46,307 bases of DNA from Myxococcaceae bacterium (GCA_017500825.1 JAFVYB010000115.1:1-46307), one strand, 5' to 3'. Shown: positions 8,014 to 16,661, numbered from the stretch's first letter. Program-made: numbers and translations. Notes: generated by a model not told the origin, from the sequence alone.

Positions 8014-9579
8014 GACCTTGAGGTTGGACGTGCCGCGGTAGATGCCGGGGATGGCGCGGTTGATGTCGAAGAGCCCGTAGACGGCCGTCATGGCGCTGCG
8101 CACGGCGTATTCGACGGTCGCGGCCGCGTCGCCCTCCAGCTCGACGAACTGGCCCATGAAGGCGAAGTTTTCCGCGCCCCTGGGATGGACTTGTGGCCGC
8201 TCGCCCAGCGCGCGCCGCTGCAGGGGGGCGCTCAGGTAGGGCAGGAGCACGCTCGTCACCTCGGTCTTTGGCAACAGCTCGTTCAAAAGCTCGCTAAAAC
8301 CGAGCTGGCCGAGGACTTCCTGCAGGATCTCGCGTCCTGTGCATTCGGGCAGGCGCTTGTGGACGTAGTCGCCGTGCGCGTCGAGGTGGAGACCCTGCCC
8401 GGTGAGCGTGTGGATCTCGCTCGGCGCGTCCACGAAGTGTGGATGGGGCGGCACCGAGATCGAGAGGAGCCACGCCGAGTCGCGGAAGGTGACGATTCCG
8501 CCTTCGCCCGAAGCGTTCCCGGTCAGCTGGGCGATGCGGTCGACGAGGAGCGGCGTCTTCATCGAGAGCGTGAAAATTTCGCCCATGCTCTCGTCCACAT
8601 TGCCGCGGAAGGCGTTGGGGCGACCGTATTCAGGGGCCTTGCGCGCCAGGTTTTCCCACAGCGTCCATCCCTGATCGCGCCGGTCGCGGATGATCTCGGG
8701 AACGCCATCTGTGCCCACGACGCTGGCGTCGCTCGTCATCGAACCGAGCGTGAACAAGACGCGGTCGCTTTCGCCAATCTCGATGGTGTCGGCCTTTCCC
8801 TCGCGAACAACGACAAGCCGCTCGACGCGCCGCTGATCCGCCTCGCCAACGACTTCCGCGTCGCGCACCAGGACGCCTGTTTCCGTGATCACGCCGCGGT
8901 CGCCGAGCCACGCCTTGAGCGGGCGGATGACGCTGTCGTGCAGGCTGAGCGCCGGCCTGTAGAAGCCGGAGAGCGTCGAGAGGCTCGGAATCTCGTGGAA
9001 GAAGCGCAACAGGTAGCGCCTGAGCTCGGCGGCGCTGTGCCAGTTCTCAAAGCCAAACGTCGTCTGCCACAGGCACCAGAACGGGCTTTCGAGCAGGTGC
9101 CGCGAAAACACGTCCTCCACCCGCTGGGCGCCGATCTTGCGCTCGGACATCGACATCAGGCGCAGGATTTCGGCCCGGTCGCGCGTCGACAGGCCCAGCC
9201 GCGAGGCGTCGAGGATCTGGTGGTTGCGATCGATGAGGCGGGCCCTGGCGTTCAGCGGATGCGCGTCGTTAAAGCCGATGATCGCGTCGCGCACGCTCAG
9301 GCCGCTGTCGTCGAGTGTTGGAATGGACGCGAGCAAATCCCACAGCGCGCTGCTCGCCCGCTTCGAGAGCCAGGGGCCACTCATCGACCAAAAGGGCTTG
9401 TCGCCGCCAGTCGCCTCGCCCTGAAAATCGCGGATTGCCCCGCCCAGCCAGTGGCGCTCTTCGAGAATGTGGATGTTTTTGCCGGCGACACCGCCGTCGC
9501 GAATCAAAAACGCCGCGGCGGACAATGAGGCCATCCCGCCCCCGACGAGCCAAATATGGGTGTTTTGATTGATCGCCAT
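7981..9579 (-). CDS. Oleate hydratase (MCRA) fold FAD protein, probably catalytically altered
   Basis: A 532-residue flavoprotein of the myosin-cross-reactive-antigen family, whose characterised members hydrate unsaturated fatty acids. The N-terminal FAD motif GGGMASLSAA (13-22) and the downstream LEERHWLGGAIRDF are clear, as are WHSAAELRRYLLRFFHEI and LPECTGREILQEVL. At the place where hydratases have the GGREM segment with the catalytic Glu, this protein reads SGPWLSKR (about 67-74). Where they have the YNQY segment with the catalytic Tyr, it reads ALSLHDS. Both catalytic residues therefore seem lost (hand alignment from memory). ATG 9579 is preceded by AAAAGGAG at good spacing. The 3' end lies inside the tandem repeat. 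The gene stands alone; it may bind lipids or catalyse a different reaction. Confidence 0.82.
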   Translation of the reverse strand: MAINQNTHIWLVGGGMASLSAAAFLIRDGGVAGKNIHILEERHWLGGAIRDFQGEATGGDKPFWSMSGPWLSKRASSALWDLLASIPTLDDSGLSVRDAIIGFNDAHPLNARARLIDRNHQILDASRLGLSTRDRAEILRLMSMSERKIGAQRVEDVFSRHLLESPFWCLWQTTFGFENWHSAAELRRYLLRFFHEIPSLSTLSGFYRPALSLHDSVIRPLKAWLGDRGVITETGVLVRDAEVVGEADQRRVERLVVVREGKADTIEIGESDRVLFTLGSMTSDASVVGTDGVPEIIRDRRDQGWTLWENLARKAPEYGRPNAFRGNVDESMGEIFTLSMKTPLLVDRIAQLTGNASGEGGIVTFRDSAWLLSISVPPHPHFVDAPSEIHTLTGQGLHLDAHGDYVHKRLPECTGREILQEVLGQLGFSELLNELLPKTEVTSVLLPYLSAPLQRRALGERPQVHPRGAENFAFMGQFVELEGDAAATVEYAVRSAMTAVYGLFDINRAIPGIYRGTSNLKVAWSAVRDAFD

Positions 9580-10082
9580 GTGCGCGCTCCTTTTCTCCAA
9601 GCCCTGATGGGTATTTGAGACGCGGCGAGGCGAATTGGCCCTGAACGCCACGCGCGCGCCTCTTCTTTGGGGTTGATCCCGCTCGCGTCGAATCGGGATG
9701 CGTCCTCGACGGACGGCGGCCGACAGTTAAGGCGCGTCAAATCCAGCGGACAGCGCGGCCTTTGGGGGATGCCTTGCGGCGCGGGGGCGGGGTGTTTGAT
9801 TTGTGGAGCGCTTTGGTTTGATTCGATGAGGTTTGTTTTGGATTGTTTGGTTTGTTTCGCCGATATTTGGATTATATAAAGTTGATTTTGTCGATATGGA
9901 ATCGTTTCTCATCGCAGCGCGCGAAACCGTTGTTCTCTTCAACGCCCTGGATCTGGATAAGCTCGATTTAATTTAATGAACTAAATATCGTTCCCCAAAA
10001 CCTGTCTCGTCCATCTGGCCGCATGGGGATTCACGCGACAACAGCGTTGAATGGACAAAAATAGATTTTGCACGCGCTGGCG
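9580..10082. other. Intergenic region upstream of the MCRA-fold gene
   Basis: It runs from the flavoprotein start to the end of the four-paralog cluster. The part from about 9800 to 10000 is AT-rich against a G+C-rich background and should hold the flavoprotein promoter. I see no gene, convincing terminator or RNA. Confidence 0.5.
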
Positions 10083-10847
10083 TCACCCCTCGGGCAAGGC
10101 CGGATTGGATCTGTCAACAGCTGTCTGGAGAGTGTCCGCGTCGGCCTCGACCTCATTCCACCAATCATAATCGCGCCATTCTGGAAGATAGAGCTGGAGC
10201 TGCTGCGCGTATTTGACAAACGCCTTTTTCGCGAGTCTCCAGAAGGCGTCGAGATCCTGTTCGCTGGTCAATGTCCGGTTTAATTCGACGCGAAATGTGT
10301 CGCCCACGCATTGAATGCTTCCAGGCGCCAGTGAATGAAGTTTGAAAACAATTCTGAGAAATTCGTCTGATGTTAAAAATTGCCTGAGCTCGTCATTGTC
10401 ACAGGTAATGCGGAGCGACTTGAGTGCCGCCTCGCGCGTGGCGCCCTCCGGAGAAAGGGAAATGGCGCGGGGAACGTCAACGGTAAAGGCGCAATTGCGC
10501 GCAGGTTTGACGCGGGCGACGATCGTGGTCATGAGCGTGATTTGATCGGATCCAATGAGGTGATCGTCATGCTCCGATGTATTGAAGCTGGGCGTCACAG
10601 CGGTTTTGCGCCTGATCTCGGCGGTGAATGGCCCAAGCTCAAGCGCGCTGTATTTTTGCTTTAAAAGCGCGTCGAGCGCGTCTTCTTCACGATCGGAAAG
10701 GAATCCTTCTTTGTTGAAGAATTTATAGTATTGTTTTGGAAAAAAGTTCTTAAAGACCATCATCGCGGACACAAAGAAGAGGCCAAAGGCGGATAGTCCA
10801 CCAATAAAGAGCAAATTAATGAAATCGATCGGCGAGCGATTTTCCAT
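10083..10847 (-). CDS. Uncharacterised membrane-anchored protein, paralog 4 of the cluster
   Basis: A 254-residue protein I cannot assign. One N-terminal membrane segment (about residues 12-32) precedes a soluble domain. Landmarks shared with its neighbours are LELGPFTAEI (69-78), NDELRQFL (151-158), LAPGSIQCVGDTFRVELNRTL (about 173-193), FVKYAQQLQL and LPEWRDYDWW (221-230). The region between GPFTAEI and the Trp motif alternates like a beta-sandwich followed by one helix. The tail ends in LPEG. ATG 10847 is preferred over an in-frame TTG at 10850 because of AGAGGA about 8 bases upstream. It is last of four; the gap to paralog 3 is 136 bases. Confidence 0.75.
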   Translation of the reverse strand: MENRSPIDFINLLFIGGLSAFGLFFVSAMMVFKNFFPKQYYKFFNKEGFLSDREEDALDALLKQKYSALELGPFTAEIRRKTAVTPSFNTSEHDDHLIGSDQITLMTTIVARVKPARNCAFTVDVPRAISLSPEGATREAALKSLRITCDNDELRQFLTSDEFLRIVFKLHSLAPGSIQCVGDTFRVELNRTLTSEQDLDAFWRLAKKAFVKYAQQLQLYLPEWRDYDWWNEVEADADTLQTAVDRSNPALPEG

Positions 10848-10983
10848 CAAAGGTTCCTCTAGCGGACAGCGCGCGGTTTTGTTTTCAGGCGAGTGGGGCG
10901 TCCATCGCGGGCGCGCCGTGTCGCGTTTTTATTTTGTTGAAGTCGGGTGATGGCGACTTTGTTGTCTGTGTCTGTCGAACCAT

Positions 10984-11736
10984 TCAGATTTCTGGCAACT
11001 GTCGCCCTTTGTCGTCGAAGCGCGCGCCATCGTCGCGGGCTGGCTTTGTGGTGGCGTTTTCCCACCAGTCGTGGCCGCGCCATTCGGGCAGGGCGAGCTG
11101 TAATTGTCGCGCGTATTTGACAAACGCCTCGCGGCTGGCGGCGACCAAGGCGTCGAGTTCAGCTTCGTCTTGCAATGTCCGGCGCACTTCCACGCGGAAG
11201 ACATCGCGCACGCATTGAATGGATCCAGGCGCCAGGGCGTTGATCTTGAAGATCGTCTCGGTGAATTCGCGGGATTTCAGGAATTGTTTGAGTTCATCGT
11301 TTTCGGTCAGGACGAACAACGATTGTTGATAGTCGTCATGCGATTCGAATTTGGCGGTGTTTTTGGGGAAATCCATGGAAAACGAAAAGTTTCGCACTGG
11401 TTTGACGTTGGCGACGAGACAGGTCGACAGGGCCGCGCCCCTGGCCCCTTCGCGCGCGACGTTGTGGCGGCTGATCGCGGCTGTGAATGGGCCAAAGTGA
11501 AGCTCGCTGTATTTTCGCTGTAAAAGCGCCTTGAGCGCGAGCGTTTCGCCCGAGGTGAGCGCCCGCTCAAAGACATCGTCAAAGGCGGTGTCCATACCTT
11601 GAGACGATCCCAGAAGGGTAAATCGCCGTTCAAGGAGCAATTGACTCAATTTTGGGTATTTATGAAGGATAAGAAGAAAAACGACGAGCGTCATCACGGG
11701 GGTGAGCAGTGTGATGATGAATAAAGTGTCGATCAT
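10984..11736 (-). CDS. Uncharacterised membrane-anchored protein, paralog 3 of the cluster
   Basis: A 250-residue member of the same unknown family. Its single membrane segment is at about residues 5-25. Shared landmarks are LHFGPFTAAI (79-88), NDELKQFL, LAPGSIQCVRDVFRVE (168-183), FVKYARQLQL and LPEWRGHDWW (216-225). It shares long identical runs with paralogs 2 and 4, so these three are closer to each other than to paralog 1. The tail ends RQLPEI, like the RQLPE near the end of paralog 2. The Shine-Dalgarno sequence is weak; the gene begins 28 bases after the paralog 2 stop, suggesting one transcript. Function is unknown. Confidence 0.75.
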   Translation of the reverse strand: MIDTLFIITLLTPVMTLVVFLLILHKYPKLSQLLLERRFTLLGSSQGMDTAFDDVFERALTSGETLALKALLQRKYSELHFGPFTAAISRHNVAREGARGAALSTCLVANVKPVRNFSFSMDFPKNTAKFESHDDYQQSLFVLTENDELKQFLKSREFTETIFKINALAPGSIQCVRDVFRVEVRRTLQDEAELDALVAASREAFVKYARQLQLALPEWRGHDWWENATTKPARDDGARFDDKGRQLPEI

Positions 11737-11764
11737 GGTGACGCCGCTTTCTTGGCGAAATTAT

Positions 11765-12655
11765 TCAAAAAGATGATGTTTCGGGCAATTGACGGCGCGC
11801 TTCTTCGAGCACGGGATGATCTATATTACCGTGAAGATCGCGATGAATATCGCCGTAAAGGCTGTCGCCGATAGCGTCGCCTGGGGCCGCATGGGCTCGA
11901 TCTGCGTTTTTGTGCCATTTTCCGCCTTCGCCCCACCAATCGTGGCCGCGCCATTCGGGCAGGACGAGCTGCCATTGTTGGGCACACATTTGAAAGGCAT
12001 GGCGGCAGCTTTCGACAAAGTCGTCGAGGATCGTTTCGTCCTTTAATGTCCGGTTTAATTCGACGCGGAAGACATCGTGCACACATTGAATGGAACCGGG
12101 CGCGAATGAATTGAGCTTGAAGAGCGCGTCGATAAATTCCGGCGACAGCAAAAGCCGTCTGAACTCGTCATTATTGCAGAGGACGACAAGTTTTTTTTGA
12201 AAGTCGCGGCGCGAGATGTCTTTTCTGATTCTGTGGGGAAAATTGATGGTAAAAGAATAGTTGTGCACCTGCCGGATCTGGACATGAAAAATCGTCTTGT
12301 AATGCATCGACTCGGCCACGCGATGGCCGTCTTTGGCGGCGAGCTTGCGTTCGATCTTGGCGCTGAATGGCCCCATCGGAATGGCGCTGTAATTGTTTTT
12401 CAGGAGCCATTCGAGCCATTCCTGTTCGGTGTCGGTGAGCGTTTCCACGACAAATGGCTCATGGGCCCTTTCGTCATCATCCTGATTGAGCGCGTTTTTT
12501 AGGGGGGTGAATTTACGATCGAAGAGCGTGTAGCCGAGTTTTGGTGATATTTTATAAGAAATTTTACGAAGTAACGTGTAAATGATTATCCATGCGACGC
12601 CGACAGCCACCATGAGAAGGTTCGCTGTAAGGTCATCGGACCAGCGAATGTTCAT
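11765..12655 (-). CDS. Uncharacterised membrane-anchored protein, paralog 2 of the cluster
   Basis: A 296-residue member of the same family, the longest of the four. It has a membrane segment at about residues 11-29, an acidic linker (NQDDDERAHE near 57-66), IPMGPFSAKI (92-101), NNDEFRRLLL, FAPGSIQCVHDVFRVELNRTL (about 184-204) and LPEWRGHDWW (232-241). After the Trp motif it carries an extra 55-residue His/Asp-rich tail containing YGDIHRDLHGNIDHP and ending RQLPETSSF. Its ATG follows a good AGGAG. It lies 63 bases after paralog 1. No enzymatic motif is visible; an anchored binding or scaffold role is only a guess. Confidence 0.75.
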   Translation of the reverse strand: MNIRWSDDLTANLLMVAVGVAWIIIYTLLRKISYKISPKLGYTLFDRKFTPLKNALNQDDDERAHEPFVVETLTDTEQEWLEWLLKNNYSAIPMGPFSAKIERKLAAKDGHRVAESMHYKTIFHVQIRQVHNYSFTINFPHRIRKDISRRDFQKKLVVLCNNDEFRRLLLSPEFIDALFKLNSFAPGSIQCVHDVFRVELNRTLKDETILDDFVESCRHAFQMCAQQWQLVLPEWRGHDWWGEGGKWHKNADRAHAAPGDAIGDSLYGDIHRDLHGNIDHPVLEEARRQLPETSSF

Positions 12656-12718
12656 GTGTTTCTCCTGAAAAAGTCGCTTCGTCTTCCGGGCTGCGTCACA
12701 ATTGAATTAAAACTCTGA

Positions 12719-13432
12719 TTAATTCGCCCACCAGTCGTATTGGGCGGCGTTGGCGCGCCAGTCGCGGACATTAAATTGTAAAAGCTGGGCATATTTTTGA
12801 AAGAGGCTGTAGGCCTCGGCGTAGAGGTTGTCGAGCGCGGCCTCGTCATTGAATCCGCGGAAGATGGTGACGGTGAATGTGTTGCCACTGGCGCTGACGC
12901 GGCCGGCGCCCATGCCACTCAGGGCGCGCAGGGGCATGAGAACGGGGCCGGAAAGGATAAGCGAGCGCAATTCCTGTTCGGCGCAGGTAATAATGTGCAG
13001 GCGTTGATCGAATGATCCAGAGCCGTCTTCCGCATAAAGATTCGTCTGAGGAAATTCGATCGTAAATCCGAACGAGGCGACGGGGAGCATATGAACGGTG
13101 AATGAGGTGGCGATGGGGCCCATGCGGGCCATGTCCGGGCCGCTCGTCATTTCGCGTTTGATTTGGGCGTTAAAGGGGCCGACTTTGAGCGCGGTGAATT
13201 TTTCGCCAATAATATCCACAGCCGGTTCGGGCGGCGCGACATCGGGAAAATCATCGACGAGGCGAAAGGGCGCTGGTTCGGAATCGTCGAGGTATTCAGC
13301 GCGACGACGGCGGCGGCGCGAGGTGCCAAAAAAATTGCCGCCATTTAAAAATGAAAGAAATCGGACTCCCAAAACCGCCAATAAAAGAATGACAGAAAAG
13401 ACGGTTTCGAACGTGCTGCTATCGCTTTCCAT
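12719..13432 (-). CDS. Uncharacterised membrane-anchored protein, divergent paralog 1 of the cluster
   Basis: A 237-residue protein, the most divergent of the four and first in the presumed transcript. A membrane segment at about residues 9-28 is followed by a basic patch (SRRRRRRAEY, 39-47, positive-inside side) and a Pro/Asp-rich linker. The shared core is recognisable: LKVGPFNAQI (82-91), AEQELRSLIL, GMGAGRVSASGNTFTVTI (about 173-190), FQKYAQLLQF and a C-terminal YDWWAN. The APGSIQC signature has changed to GAGRVSA, and it lacks the tail after the WW motif. ATG 13432 follows AAGGAC. It starts 66 bases after the dehydrogenase-like gene, so it may be co-transcribed with it. Confidence 0.74.
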   Translation of the reverse strand: MESDSSTFETVFSVILLLAVLGVRFLSFLNGGNFFGTSRRRRRRAEYLDDSEPAPFRLVDDFPDVAPPEPAVDIIGEKFTALKVGPFNAQIKREMTSGPDMARMGPIATSFTVHMLPVASFGFTIEFPQTNLYAEDGSGSFDQRLHIITCAEQELRSLILSGPVLMPLRALSGMGAGRVSASGNTFTVTIFRGFNDEAALDNLYAEAYSLFQKYAQLLQFNVRDWRANAAQYDWWAN

Positions 13433-13498
13433 GAATTGTCCTTAACGCGGGAGGGTTTGTTTTTGAGGCGATTTGATTTGCCGCGCGCGCCCCGAAAA

Positions 13499-15037
13499 TT
13501 AAATGGCGAAATCGTCGAGCGTGTAATGCGATCGAATGCGGTTGAGGGCGAGGACCATGGCCGCCAGGCGCATATCCAATTCCTGGCCGAGGCAATAAGG
13601 GCGTGAATCGTGGGAGTCGGAGCGCGTGGGCCTGTTTTTGGCGATGTCGCGCACAATGCGATAGCTGCCGCGCATTGTTTTTTCCAATCGGCGCGCGACT
13701 TCATTGGCCGACCAATGTTCCATGCGGGCGTTTTGCAGCCATTCGTAATAACCGAGCGTCACAGCGCCGGCGCTGCCGATGAGGTCGGGGATGACGTCGA
13801 TTTTGCGGGCGCGCAGGATTTCGTCGGCCTCGGAGGTCGTCGGCGAGCAGGCGCCTTCGGCGACGAGGCGGACTTTGAGTCGACCGGCCACCTCGTGCGT
13901 CAGCTGATTTTCCAGCGCGGCGGGGATGAAGATGTCGGCCTCGACGTCGACAAAATCCTTGGGTGAGATGGCCTCGGCTTCGCTGAAACCTTTGACCGTG
14001 CGGCGCAGGTTGTTTTTGTTATGGAAGACGTGACGCGTGAGCGCGTCGAGGTCGATGCCGTTCGGATTGAAGATGGCGCCGCCTTCGTCGCAGATGGCCA
14101 CCGGGCGGCAGCCGTTTTGCGCGAGGAGGATGGCGAGTGTCGATCCCAGGCGGCCAAAGCCCTGAAGGGTAAATGTTTTGCCGCGCACGCTTTCACCGCG
14201 CTCGCGCATCCATTCGTCGATGCACCAGAAAAGGCCGAGGGCGCAGGCCTGTTGGCTGGGCAATTCCGCGCCGCCGATGCTCAATTCTTTGCCCGTCACC
14301 GCGCCGCGCATTTTGTGGTGCTCGCGTTCGCCCCAACAATACTGGCGCAGCAATATGGCCATTGTTTTGGCGTCGGTGCCGACCTCGGGCGCGAGAATAT
14401 CGAAATTGGGGCCGACGAGGTTTTTGAGCCGATACATATAGCGTTGCGTCAATTCATCGAGCTCTTCGCGGGCATAGGCGCGCGGTTCGATTTTGATGCC
14501 GCCCTGGGCGCCGCCGAGGGGCACATTGACGATGGCCGACTGCCAGGACATCTGCGCCGCCAGGCATTTAAAGAGGTCGAGCGAGGCGTCCTTGTGATAG
14601 CGGACGCCGCCCCGGTAAGGCCCGCGCGCCTGGTTGTGTTGCACGCGGTAGGCTTTAAAGCGCTTTGTCATGCCCGGAATGAATCGATAGAGCGTGCCGT
14701 CGGTCAGGCGGATTTTGCCCTGGCGAATGGTGACATTGCTGCCGAGCAGGGCGCAGTCTTTGAGAATGAGGGCGCCGTCGGCCAGTCGTTCGAGCGATTC
14801 GGCGTTGCGAAAGATGGATATCGGCAAATCGTGGAATTGTTCTTTTTCATTGTCTGGCAGCGGCACGAGGCGGTCGCGCAGTTTGAGCGAAACATAAAAA
14901 ATGTGCTCGTAATCCGGCTCTTCCATCTCCAGGCGCGTGCGGTGATCGAGGTTGATGAGATCGGCGGCGCGGTGAAAGATCTCCATGGAGTCGGTGTAAA
15001 TTGTCCGGCGGCCATATTCGCTGAAACTCGCGCACAT
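13499..15037 (-). CDS. Glu/Leu/Phe/Val dehydrogenase-fold protein with substituted active site
   Basis: A 512-residue protein with the whole GDH architecture. The N-terminal substrate domain contains VQHNQARGPYRGGVRYHKD, and the NAD-binding Rossmann domain contains LQGFGRLGSTLA (291-302), PAALENQLT, VAEGACSPTT and a C-terminal SAGAVTLGYYEWLQN. The residues that make the family an enzyme are changed: the GPxKGG lysine is R142, the MTWK lysine is Q166, the catalytic GGAKGG lysine is Q178 (CAG codon), the PxPD aspartate is E218, and the glutamate-binding Ser is G429. Glutamate dehydrogenase activity is doubtful. ATG 15037 is chosen for its GAGGTC; upstream in-frame codons to 15166 look non-coding. 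It heads the run of four unknown membrane proteins. Confidence 0.85.
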   Translation of the reverse strand: MCASFSEYGRRTIYTDSMEIFHRAADLINLDHRTRLEMEEPDYEHIFYVSLKLRDRLVPLPDNEKEQFHDLPISIFRNAESLERLADGALILKDCALLGSNVTIRQGKIRLTDGTLYRFIPGMTKRFKAYRVQHNQARGPYRGGVRYHKDASLDLFKCLAAQMSWQSAIVNVPLGGAQGGIKIEPRAYAREELDELTQRYMYRLKNLVGPNFDILAPEVGTDAKTMAILLRQYCWGEREHHKMRGAVTGKELSIGGAELPSQQACALGLFWCIDEWMRERGESVRGKTFTLQGFGRLGSTLAILLAQNGCRPVAICDEGGAIFNPNGIDLDALTRHVFHNKNNLRRTVKGFSEAEAISPKDFVDVEADIFIPAALENQLTHEVAGRLKVRLVAEGACSPTTSEADEILRARKIDVIPDLIGSAGAVTLGYYEWLQNARMEHWSANEVARRLEKTMRGSYRIVRDIAKNRPTRSDSHDSRPYCLGQELDMRLAAMVLALNRIRSHYTLDDFAI

Positions 15038-15698
15038 ATTGTGACCTCGTGAAAGTCGGGGCGTGGAAACCAGAGGGGGAAGGGGAAAAGCCGCGGTGAA
15101 TGGTTCGTGACAAGGGAAGGGGGCGACAGGGCGGCTACCCTTGCCAGCGCCTCGCCGGGTGGTCAACGCTCGAAAACGGCGTCCTTATGGCGGCGCGTTT
15201 GTTTGAGGTTTGTCGTTTTTTGATTCGCCGTTTGGAATTTATTTTTAATTTTTATTCTATTGATTTGTCGCTGTCGGGATGGATGCGCCCAGATCAAATG
15301 AATGCGCGGGGCGGGCGCTCAACGCGCGGGGTAAAACGAGCGCGGCGGGGCTGGATGGAAGAAGCGGGCGGCGTGGGCGTTCGAGGGCGCGACGGAATTT
15401 GCTGTCGGCGCCTTTTGTCGGCCCCCAGGGCTAGCGGCGTGGGCTTTTGTTGTTCGCGTCGCGTCGCTTTGTCGTCCCAGGGCCGCCCTCGCCTGACAAA
15501 ATGTCAAAACGCGTTTGCCGGGCGTGGTCTTCAAGCCCTTGGACGGCTTGAAAAGTTGAGTGATTTCAATGGGTTATCGGTGTTTCGAAGTTTGGCCTGA
15601 ACATTGCTAGGGCGCCCGCGTCCCGCGCTCTGCCGACCTCGATGGCGCGGGGGGTTGGACGGCGGATGGCCCGAGGTCCTGCTTGCGAGAGCGACGCG
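15038..15698. other. Intergenic region between the GDH-like gene and the gsp operon
   Basis: A divergent promoter region. An AT-rich block at about 15205-15270 could drive the minus-strand GDH-like gene. A second, more G+C-rich half precedes gspC. An open frame at 15100-15600 has no family resemblance or Shine-Dalgarno support, so I do not call it. TGACA/TGTCA half-sites with a 3-base spacer lie at 15494-15506. Confidence 0.5.
15530..15552 (+). promoter_or_regulatory. Inverted repeat upstream of the gsp operon
   Basis: TTCAAGCC and GGCTTGAA form an 8-bp stem with a 7-base spacer, about 150 bases before gspC. It has no T-run and is better read as an operator or leader hairpin than as a terminator. 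The function is inferred from position only. Confidence 0.35.
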
Positions 15699-16661
15699 AT
15701 GGAGCTGTTTTTTCGAAAATATTTCTGGGTCGTGAACCTGGTCTTCCTGGCGGTGGCGGCGTTTTTGGTCGCCCGCATCGCCAACACGATCGTCGCCGCC
15801 AGGCTGCGGCCGCCGGTGTCGAGCCTGATGCCCAGGACAAGCGGTCCCGCGCTGCAGACGACCCAGAAGCGACAGCTCTCGGCCGAGGCGCTCTCCAAGC
15901 TGACCGGCATCGCCCTGCCCGAGGAGAAGGTGCTCGCCGCCGAGGAAGAGGCGATGCGCCGTGCCGCTGAAGCCGCCGCGACAGCTGGAGGCGAGGGGGG
16001 CGCGGATGGGGGAGGGGACGAGGCGCTCGAACGCAGTCCTCTGCGCGCCAAGCTGCTTGGAACGACCCTGGCCAACGTGCCCGAGTGGTCGATCGCCACG
16101 CTCCTCGACCTGAACGAGAACAAGTCCGGCGTTCACATGGTCGGCGACAAAATTCTGGAGGCCGAAATCGTCGCCATCGAGCTCAGGCGCGTCATCGTCC
16201 TCAACAATGGCCGCCGCGAATACATCGACGCCACCGAGCCAGAGGGTGGGGGCTCGCCGCGCGTCGCCGCCAAGAGCGTTTCGGGCGCCAAGGACAAGAA
16301 GGAGTCGTCGCTCGACCTCTCGGGCATCCGCGCCACCTCGGCCAACACTTACGAGGTGCCCAAGGACGAGCTTCAGAAGGCGCTCGGCAACATGAACGAG
16401 ATCGCCACCCAGGCCCGCATCGTGCCGTCGTTCAAGAATGGCGAGTCGCAGGGCTTCAAGATCTTCTCGATCAAGCCGAATTCCCTGTTCACCAAGCTCG
16501 GCATCCAGAACGGCGACGTGATCAGGCGCGTCAACGGCTTCGACATCAACAGCCCGGACAAGGCGCTGGAGATTTACTCGAAGCTGCAGAGCTCGAATCG
16601 CATCGAGATCGAGTTCGAGCGCGGGGGCAGCCCCACGCGCAAGACCTACAACATCCGCTGA
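15699..16661 (+). CDS. gspC: Type II secretion inner-membrane protein GspC
   Basis: A 320-residue bitopic protein that links the outer-membrane secretin to the inner-membrane platform. One membrane segment lies at about residues 8-28 (FWVVNLVFLAVAAFLV). An Ala/Glu linker and the homology region (SPLRAKLLGTTLAN...WSIATLLDLNENK) follow, and then a C-terminal PDZ domain (GFKIFSIKPNSLFTKLGIQNGD...INGFD-like segment) ending TYNIR. ATG 15699 puts the membrane segment at the N-terminus; the frame stays open upstream, but that sequence is not membrane-like. It is the first gene of the T2SS operon. Confidence 0.88.
   Translation: MELFFRKYFWVVNLVFLAVAAFLVARIANTIVAARLRPPVSSLMPRTSGPALQTTQKRQLSAEALSKLTGIALPEEKVLAAEEEAMRRAAEAAATAGGEGGADGGGDEALERSPLRAKLLGTTLANVPEWSIATLLDLNENKSGVHMVGDKILEAEIVAIELRRVIVLNNGRREYIDATEPEGGGSPRVAAKSVSGAKDKKESSLDLSGIRATSANTYEVPKDELQKALGNMNEIATQARIVPSFKNGESQGFKIFSIKPNSLFTKLGIQNGDVIRRVNGFDINSPDKALEIYSKLQSSNRIEIEFERGGSPTRKTYNIR

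Noticed and set aside
5054..8041. A 995-codon open frame on the plus strand, antisense to ileS
   Set aside because: It mirrors the codon structure of ileS (G+C-rich shadow), has no family resemblance or start signal, and ileS is certain.
10851..10983. A possible small gene between paralogs 3 and 4
   Set aside because: The gap has only shadow frames and no Shine-Dalgarno sequence; it looks like simple intergenic DNA.
15100..15600. A 166-codon plus-strand frame before gspC
   Set aside because: It crosses an AT-rich promoter block, is rich in Arg/Gly of the low-complexity kind, and has no ribosome-binding site.
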